In this document: piece after piece, positions 57,004 through 64,000 of the stretch
Layout of the letters: each line of letters begins with the position of its first letter
Position numbering within the stretch: position 1 is the first letter of the stretch
DNA from: Chimonanthus salicifolius
Lineage: Eukaryota > Streptophyta > Magnoliopsida > Laurales > Calycanthaceae
Assembly (NCBI GenBank): GCA_013350335.1
Contig: CM023533.1
Coordinates: 29,556,869-29,620,868, forward strand
Length of the DNA: 64,000 nt
Direction of reading: 5' to 3'
Notes under the pieces: generated by a model
Seen by the model: the letters and a program-made list of their open reading frames with translations, nothing else
Told to the model about the DNA's origin: nothing
The model's database searches: none
Made by a program: the position numbers and the translations under genes

Positions 57004-59746
57004 TTTAATACCCCAGTTCAATTTAGGAGTTAATTATAATTAATTATGATTAATTAAATAATTTTAGCCGTTAATTATGAATTATTTTCCTCTAATCATG
57101 AAAATTATCAAATAAGTTTTCCAACGGATCTGAGTTTGACTCGATCTGAATAGCTCTTTTAATTAAGTTTCAAAGTTATATGGACAAGTTATGAATATAA
57201 TAATATTATTATTTAAGGCTTAAACTTTGGCTGCTATAGAAACTCAGTCATTTGACTTAGTTTGAACTTCAAATTTTAGATTATTAAATATTTTTAAATT
57301 CCGGACCTAATGATATGCCAATCTCGTTATAGTTTCACTAATTTATTTTACCCCTAAATTTTTAAGTGATAAAACTCCAATTTGATAGGGTAGATAAAGT
57401 CTTAAAAATATATAGAGAGAGTCCGTACTCAATATGTATTATAACTAAACTGTTTATTTCTTTACACTCCAAAATAGTAAATTTTTTATATTTACTTTAA
57501 GACATGAAATATGGGCCGTTGAATATTCTTTTATTTGGAAAATGTGGTTTTTGACTTCGAAACACTTTGAAACTTTAGAATGTTTTTATCAGACAAATTT
57601 ACGCTATCAACCTATAAGGTTAGATCTTTTCAAAGTGATTCTTCAAAATTAGGTGATCTTGTTAAAACGATGATTTTTAGCAAAAACACTGGGTTTTTGA
57701 CATAGATTTTACTCCAAATTTTAATACCATACTTAGTTTTTAATACCTGACCTATTGGACCAATTGTATCAGTTTAGTGGGATCCTGAAATACCCAAATG
57801 AGAGATGAGATATAGAAATAATTAGTAAAAAAAAGATAGTAATAAAATATTATAAAATATTTGTAGCTTTGCAACGTGTACGGTGAAAATGAGGTAAATG
57901 AAAAGAGAAAAAAAATATATTAATAAAATAATAAAACATTTAATGCATGCTTATCAAAATGCTACAAGCTATCTTTGTAGCTTGCAACATGGGCGGCTGG
58001 GGTTTACCCTGACTATTTATTTAAGGTATTGACGGAGAAAGAAGGATGGGAGAAAAAGTAAAGAAAAATAAGTAAACAAACCTCCAGTGCCTCTTTCTTT
58101 CCTTTTCGATCTTTTCTTTTCCTTTCTTCTTTATTTCTTAGTTCGGTTTCAACAATAGCAGCAAGTATTGTGTTTTCTCGTGTTCCTTCGAGGGTTCTCA
58201 GACTTAGCCAATCTTAGACAACATTTTGTACTCAAGATTTTTTGTGAAAAATTCAATCGGAGAAGGTGAGAAAACTTAAACTGATACTATGTTGTATTGT
58301 ATGTTAAACCCACTAACACCAGACTAAAATAGGATCCATGGATATTTAAGATGGAAAAGGTTATATAGGTCTAGAATATGAGACCTGACACTGCCTAAAT
58401 GTAAGAGAGGTAAAATATTCTAACTGTGTAGAACGTAGCCGTTAAAAATAGTGTCGGGGAGTCGAGGACTTATAGCCTCCAACGCCGTATGGACTCATGG
58501 AGTGTCTAGGAATTGCTGGGTAAAAAACTGGGCGAAGGCACTCCTGTTATTAAATCCAATTTTATATGTTTGTGTGAATATTAATTATTATTGATTAAGA
58601 GACTGCTGACATGAATATTTCAAGTGGTAAGATCAAAACTCATTGGGTTCTCTCGGGGTAAGTCCCTATGTAAGAAGGGCACAGAGAGTCATGCATGGTT
58701 TTGCATTGTCATGCATGTGCACAGAATGAGTATGATATTAGATTAAGTTTGTTAAAGATAATAACCTTGAAAATTTGATATTGGCACTGGGTCGGAATTT
58801 CTGATATTGGCCACTGGGCCGTAACTACTGATATTGGTTGAGCGCCGTCTTGAACCACTGGGTTGGATGTGCTAGTAAGTCGGGTCGTGGAGACCTTATG
58901 CACTTGCAAGTTGCTATATTATTTCTGTGGAGAAATTAATGTTAGTTCTGTTTGGAATTTCAAATGGAGGCTGACCCCAGTGTTGTTAATACGGCTGGGG
59001 ACCGACCTTGTTGTTAGCAATACGTACAACCTGAATAAAAACCTTAGAAGATGATCCTAAGGTGAAAATGGGATATGCTAATAACATTCATTTCTAATTC
59101 TGAGGCATGCATTGTTTATTCATTGTTGCATTACAACCATTGGATTTTATGGTGAGTTCTCCCCACTGGACTGTTGCTTACATCCCTTAAAATGCAGGAT
59201 ATGAACCAGATGATGGATTGGAGGGACCAATGGTGCCTCGTTGAAAGTCGAGACTTAGAAGTTCCTAAAGTTTTCTACATATGGAAACGATTTGCCTGTT
59301 TTTAATGTGTTTATGTGTTTGTAATAAATGTGCATTATATGGCATAATAACCTATGTTTGTAAGTTCTGACTTATTTATGTATATTACAGTAGTATGTTG
59401 ATATGTTTTTATATCATCTCTCACGTGGTTTAAGTATTAAGCCAGAAGGAAAGTCAATTGAGACGAACTAAACAGACAACACTTGCTGTTGTTAGAATGA
59501 TACATCGACACGGGCGATATATCGCTAGACGTGTTCGACGACATGACGTAACCGACGATATATCGATAATGGTAGGTTAGTTGCGCCTGCCAAAGTAAGG
59601 ACAATTAAGTTAAGTTTAATAGTGGTGACTAGAATGGCAGAACACACATGTGTATGGGAGATCTTTTGAAAGAATTAACGGGTTAGTGTTGTTTCAAAAA
59701 AAAATTAAGTCGCGTTTCGAGCCCACATTTGGGTTCGGGCCGTGAC
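57004..59746 (+). mobile_element. Solo LTR (older), inserted in the MITE
   Basis: The start TTTAATACCCCAGTTCAATT corresponds to the TGTAATACCC start of the neighbouring LTR, with a mutated TG. It ends GTTCGGGCCGTGAC plus an A now at 63185, matching the GGGGCGTGACA end of the neighbour. Flanking TTTTT (56999-57003 and 63186-63190) fits a 5-bp target duplication but lies in T runs, so it is weak. No coding capacity. A GCCTGTTTTTAATGTG region near 59300 and CCCCACTGGAC near 59160 match conserved parts of the other LTRs. Confidence 0.6.
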
Positions 59747-62700
59747 TGTAATACCCTGCCCCAGATTAGGTGTGTTTTACCTCGTTAATCGTGTTTAACC
59801 TGTTGATCTGGAGGTTTTCGGTCAGGGCTTTGAGGAAAGCTCAAGCGAGGCCCAATCCGAGCTCGTGAGCTCAGAGATCCAGCCCGTTCAGCTGGAGGGG
59901 TATTTTGGTAATTTACCACTTGTTGTGCACCTTTCTATAAATTGTGTGATTTGGTGTATATTATTGGTGAATAATGTTATCTGTAATGAAGGACTTGCAC
60001 TTATTGTTTTAAAATGATTTAACTTTCAGAAAATGATATTTAAATATCGACCGTCGAAAACCCGAAAGGGAGTTTTAATTATTTTAAATAATTTCGGGAA
60101 GGTGATAAATTTTGAAAATGGTATTTGGTGTTAGATTATTTTAAGAATGATCTAGATATTCTATTTCACTTCAAAATAAGATTTGCAAATTGGTTATTTT
60201 AACAATTGTTTATTTAAGTAAATAGTATAAATTTATGAGTTTTATTTAAATAAATGATTTTCAGTGAGAGATAAATTCTGAAAATTTTATGGTGACCAAG
60301 GTTTTCAAAACCCAACCCATCTGTAAGGTTGGATCAGGTTTTTAAGTTTTTAAATTATTACTTTTAGTTTAAAAATCGATTTTTATGAAAACTAGGACTT
60401 GTGTGCAATTTGTAAACTGTTTGGGGACTGATCTGCAAACAGTAGAAAAATCATCACCGCCATGCAGGCGTGCTCTGGTCGCTCGGCCCGAATTCGGGGG
60501 ATGATGATGGTTTTTCCGTCGTCACGTCCCATCCTCGCCAGCGGGTTTCCGGTATCTCTCCCCGGCTGAATTCCTATAAATTCAGCCGTCACCCGTCGGT
60601 TTGAATTCCCAGCAAATCTTCTCTTCTCTGCTCTCTGTTAAACCCGACCGACCCTTGTTACTTCTCTGCTTACCGGTTACCCGTAGCTTAGAGGGAAGGA
60701 TTTCAAAATCCAAATTTCAGCCCAGGAACCTCAGCAAAGGTATCCTTTGCATTCTTTTTTCAATTCTAATCGGTCTAGAATCAAGAAAACCAAGTTTTGA
60801 TCCTGTTTTGATGGAGAAAAACCAGTTTAAAGTTTTAAGGAAAACCTTGGGTTTCATGTACCCGTGAGGAATTTACCTTAAAATCGGATGACCCTTCGAG
60901 CCTTTGAGCTCCAAACCTCTCCCTATGGAAAGAGGACTCCCAGAGGAGTCCATCAGACCAGACGGATGTGAAAACCGAATCCGGGAAGCCCTCCCTTTCT
61001 GGAATCGCATTTCAGTGTATTTCCGCCGTGACTGCCTGCGGTTGCAGACAGTTGGAGAAGACGACTCTCGGAAGGTCCGAGAGCCGATCTTCGGACGGTC
61101 CGAACCTTCGAACAGTCCGAGCCGTGACCCTCGGACGTTCCGAGCTTCACCCGAAGCCCAGACCGCGCGAGGCGAGCCAAGCCTCTTTCGGATGGACCGA
61201 GCCCAGCCCGGAAGGTCCGAGACATGCCTTCGGACGTTCCGAGCCTTGTCGACCCATCGAGACTTAGTGTTTTCAGATTTTCCTGTTCGGATGGACTTCA
61301 GACAGTCCGAGACCCAGTCTTCGGACGATCCGAAGTCAGGCCTCAAGTTCCGAGGCCAGTGACTCAGTTTAGAGTGGTTCAGATGATCCGAAGCCACTGC
61401 ACCCAGTTCCGAAGCGATGTTCCGAGGAACACTGTTTTAAAGGATAAAATATTATTGGAGTATTGTTTTTGTCTAAATCTTTATTATTATTTGATGTGAT
61501 GATTTATACCCCCTTATTAATTAAAAAAGTACTAACCCATTTTCCTCTTATTATTTATAGTGTAAATACTATTGTATACGCTTTCAGTCCGACACTAGTC
61601 GGGAACTAAGTGATTCACTTTCAGGACGACACTATAGTCCGGTACTGAGTGACCTCAAGGCCTACTCAAAATGTCAGCTGTAGTCCTATCCAGAAGACAA
61701 CCGAGAAGTGACCCGAGGATCTAGACCTTACTCAATAAGTCAATCTGGTCAATGCCCAGAAGACAATATGAGTTTGGACTGAGCCCCTTATGTTTATTAT
61801 ATTATTATCTTGTGGATGATTTAAAAATGATAGAAACCGAGTAGGAGACTCAATTCCATGTACCTTGGATGTTTTGGGAAATACTACTTGTACGTATACC
61901 TACTATGTATGAATGCTGTGTATATTGATTGTGACCTTGTCTGTTGTTTGAACAGAGACCGCGCAACCACACAATCACGGTGAGGGAACTTAACTCTGCA
62001 GATTTTGTAAATAGGTTTTCATGTGCCTAAACTTGATGCACTATGGTAAGAGTGCTTATGTTGTTGGCTTAGACTTGTTGCACTACGGTAGAAGTGCTTA
62101 TGACATTGGCCTAGACTTGATGCACTGTGGTAAGAGTGCTTACGATGTTGGCCTAGACTTGATGCAATGTGGTAAGAGTGCTTACGATGTTGGCCTAGAC
62201 TTGATGCAGTATGGTAAGAGTGCTTATGATGTTGGCTTAGACTTGTTGCACTATGGTAAGAGTGCTAATGATGATTGAGAACGGTATGATGTTGATCATA
62301 CAAGTTTGTAAGACTGCTTCCACGTACCTGGACTATTGAATCAATATCGGCCATATGAGAGATGGTTTACGTCTACTGATCATGGGTGGTGACAGTTACT
62401 GAGGGTGTCAGTATCGACTAAGTTTAAGAGCCAGAGATGTACTTGCAAGGATGTATTTTGACCGTGTCGGGACTTAATACGATTGATGTTAAGGTGGTGC
62501 CTAAAGGTTACGGTGGATAATGGCAGTGATTGATGATGTTAACGAATTATTTGAGATTATGCTTATTGTTATAAAGCATGTGATATTGAACTGTGACTAA
62601 CCTGCTTTATTATTTACTTAATGTGCATTGTTATATTTCCTTCACTGGGCTAGTTAGCTCACCCCACTCACCTTTCAGGAGATGAACCCGGGGAGGAGAA

Positions 62701-63179
62701 CCATCCGTTTGAAGCTTAGAGTGGTTAAGCAGTGGTGTTGCTTTGGGATTCCCACTGAGGGGAATATCCTGGTGTTTGTGCTTTCTGGTTTTTTTGGAAC
62801 CATTTTCCTTTGTAAAATACCGAGTGTAGTACTTGGCGTGTGTCGATGTGTTGAACTAGGACTGCTGCGTTTCTGTAGCTACTCTGATGTGATTTTGTAA
62901 ATGATGTATTAGGCTATGTTGCCTTTGTAATGGTTGAAACAATATTTGATTTGTAATAATCAATGATGGTTGATTTTGATTATGCTATATGTTGATATTG
63001 TTTATATCTTGGTTGGAAAGCATATGGTACATGTTTGAGTCCACTTAACGGGCTGATGTGTAACCGCTGGGCCTAACTGTTAATCCGGCCCAGTAAGAAT
63101 ACTTGTGGTTCAGTTTATCTTCAAAAAAAAAAAAAAATCAGTCGCATTCCGGGCCCACCGGTCGAGTCGGGGCGTGACA
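59747..63179 (+). mobile_element. Solo LTR (younger) of a Gypsy-type element
   Basis: 3,433 bp from TGTAATACCCTGCCCCAGAT to GTCGGGGCGTGACA, with a perfect 5-bp target duplication GTGAC (59742-59746 and 63180-63184). The duplicated word is itself the last bases of the older LTR. Conserved block CCTTCACTGGGCTAGTTAG (62640-62658) is shared with the solo LTR at 12507. The interior has a TCGGAC/GTCCGA-rich zone (61060-61400) and a 42-bp minisatellite. Long open frames inside are due to base composition. Confidence 0.88.
62027..62275 (+). repeat. 42-bp minisatellite, six copies, in the LTR
   Basis: Six tandem 42-bp units, each with TTGATGCACTATGGTAAGAG-like sequence and GTTGGC(T/C)TAGAC. In one frame they read as a 14-residue repeat (LDLMHYGKSAYDVG), open only because 42 is a multiple of 3. 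Confidence 0.92.
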
Positions 63180-63275
63180 GTGACATTTTTAATACAAATA
63201 ATAATAATAATAATAAACAATACCGATATTTAAAAAAAAACACAAAAGAGGAGAGAGAAATTTATCGGCCGAGAT

Positions 63276-63486
63276 ATCTAGCCATTCATTTTCTTCACTG
63301 ACAAACATCTCAGAATCCATTCATTTTCTCTGATAAATTCGATCTCCCATTCCCACACCTTAATGCTCCAATATAATACTGCAAAGTTAAAAAAAATGAA
63401 AAAAATACTGTAAACTTATAAAATTGTTGTAATTAATTAATAATCATCATTTCACACTAAGCTATAAAAATAAAATATAAATTATC

Positions 63487-63527
<41 letters not shown>

Positions 63528-64000
63528 TTAATTTCAAATCGTAATAGTGAAATTATCAAATTCTAATTGAAGAGAGTTTCAATTTTACTATAATAGAAAA
63601 TCAATTAAAAATACATACAAAAACCTAGGAAATAAACTAGAATTCTAATTTTTTCATACTCATTGATCAAAACTCAAAGCATATGATATGCCAGACCCAT
63701 ATCATTCTTTTATCTATATTTGTCAAATCCATAAAATAGTGACTATATGAAATAAAATATAAACTTGATGAACTAAAGTAGACCGGATTTCAACTTAAAA
63801 TTTAATTTCTAAAACCTTGATCTTAGTTGCCAACGCCCAATATACCTCAATTAACATTACAAGAGCATGGTTCCACAAAAACTATCCTCATGGAAAATAA
63901 AAAGAGTTTGAACAGCTCCATCAACACTTAGTTTTTGTAAAGAAATCTATAACTCTGTTAGTTGAGTGGCCGACAAGAGAGAATGACACCTCTATACCCA
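63276..64000. other. AT-rich DNA with a TA microsatellite, no gene seen
   Basis: A TA run of about 37 bases lies at 63489-63525. No coding frame or element end was recognised. Confidence 0.5.

Larger units (their letters stand above)
56677..63275. mobile_element. CGGCCGAT-family MITE (copy 7) split by nested LTRs
   Basis: Starts CAGGGGTCAAGATATTGGCC. Its left part (56677-56998) holds many CGGCCGAT-type words, e.g. CTTGGCCGATATCGGACC. The right part (63191-63275) resumes with ATACCGATATTT and ends ATCGGCCGAGAT; the CCCTG tip is missing. Flanks ATCTACCC (56669-56676) and ATCTAGCC (63276-63283) match at 7 of 8. Everything between 57004 and 63185 is later LTR insertion. Confidence 0.6.

Noticed and set aside
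59500..59570. GCGATATATCGC and CGATATATCGAT words as another CGGCCGAT MITE
   Set aside because: CGGCCG is absent and the stretch lies inside the older LTR without MITE ends.
60873..61397. Overlapping open frames of 90-174 codons on both strands
   Set aside because: GC-rich palindromic LTR sequence keeps several frames open at once; no protein family is recognisable.
62021..62278. 85-codon frame with LDLMHYGKSAYDVG repeats, and a CRISPR-like look
   Set aside because: It is a 42-bp tandem minisatellite without spacers, inside an LTR of a plant genome.

Overview
The window is nuclear DNA of a flowering plant. Evidence: spliced genes of plant-specific families (CYP74 oxylipin cytochromes, a BAHD acyltransferase, an APO plastid-type RNA-binding protein, a MES-type esterase), GT/AG introns, long AT-rich intergenic DNA, and plant-type transposons (solo LTRs, TRIMs, hAT and Mutator-like MITEs, SINE-like repeats). 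A run of exactly 100 N (37209-37308) marks a draft assembly. I cannot assign a species.

Layout. 1-7.5 kb is gene-poor, with a diverged tandem repeat (2.1-3.1 kb) and a complete TRIM (5000-5352). 7741-9201 is an intronless CYP74A-type gene (allene oxide synthase, AOS) with a clear promoter. 9.2-23.7 kb is repeats: a SINE-like dimer, a hAT MITE, a 3.1 kb solo LTR and copies of a local repeat. 23802-25262 is a second, about 90% identical CYP74 gene. It has lost the first copy's promoter and carries AOS-to-HPL type changes in the active site. 26.1-30.3 kb holds a long-TIR Mutator-like element and a third copy of the local repeat with two dated MITE insertions. 30647-33424 is a two-exon HCT-like BAHD gene. 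Its upstream region carries three copies of a 43-bp repeat with an AC-like (MYB) core, and its intron a 1.07 kb hAT element. 36185-36370 is a small Cys-rich protein. 39313-about 42078 (minus strand) is an APO2-like gene whose transit peptide is out of frame. 46.0-48.1 kb is a 2.1 kb non-autonomous hAT element holding a 155-bp minisatellite. 51181-55321 is a three-exon methylesterase-like gene with a Cys in place of the nucleophilic Ser and an odd charged N-terminus. 56.7-63.3 kb is a nest: a hAT MITE split by one LTR, itself split at its end by another LTR.

How the genes may fit together. The CYP74 pair uses fatty-acid hydroperoxides (jasmonate or green-leaf-volatile branch). MES proteins cleave methyl esters, including methyl jasmonate in some members, and BAHD enzymes acylate alcohols or amines. 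A loose oxylipin/defence neighbourhood is possible but unproven. The APO2-like gene belongs to organelle RNA metabolism and is probably a bystander.

The most unusual structure is a repeat family built from the palindrome ATATCGGCCGATAT. Read with its ends (CAGGG-type inverted termini, 7-8 bp target duplications), it looks like a hAT (Ac-like) MITE family whose subterminal regions are packed with this palindrome.
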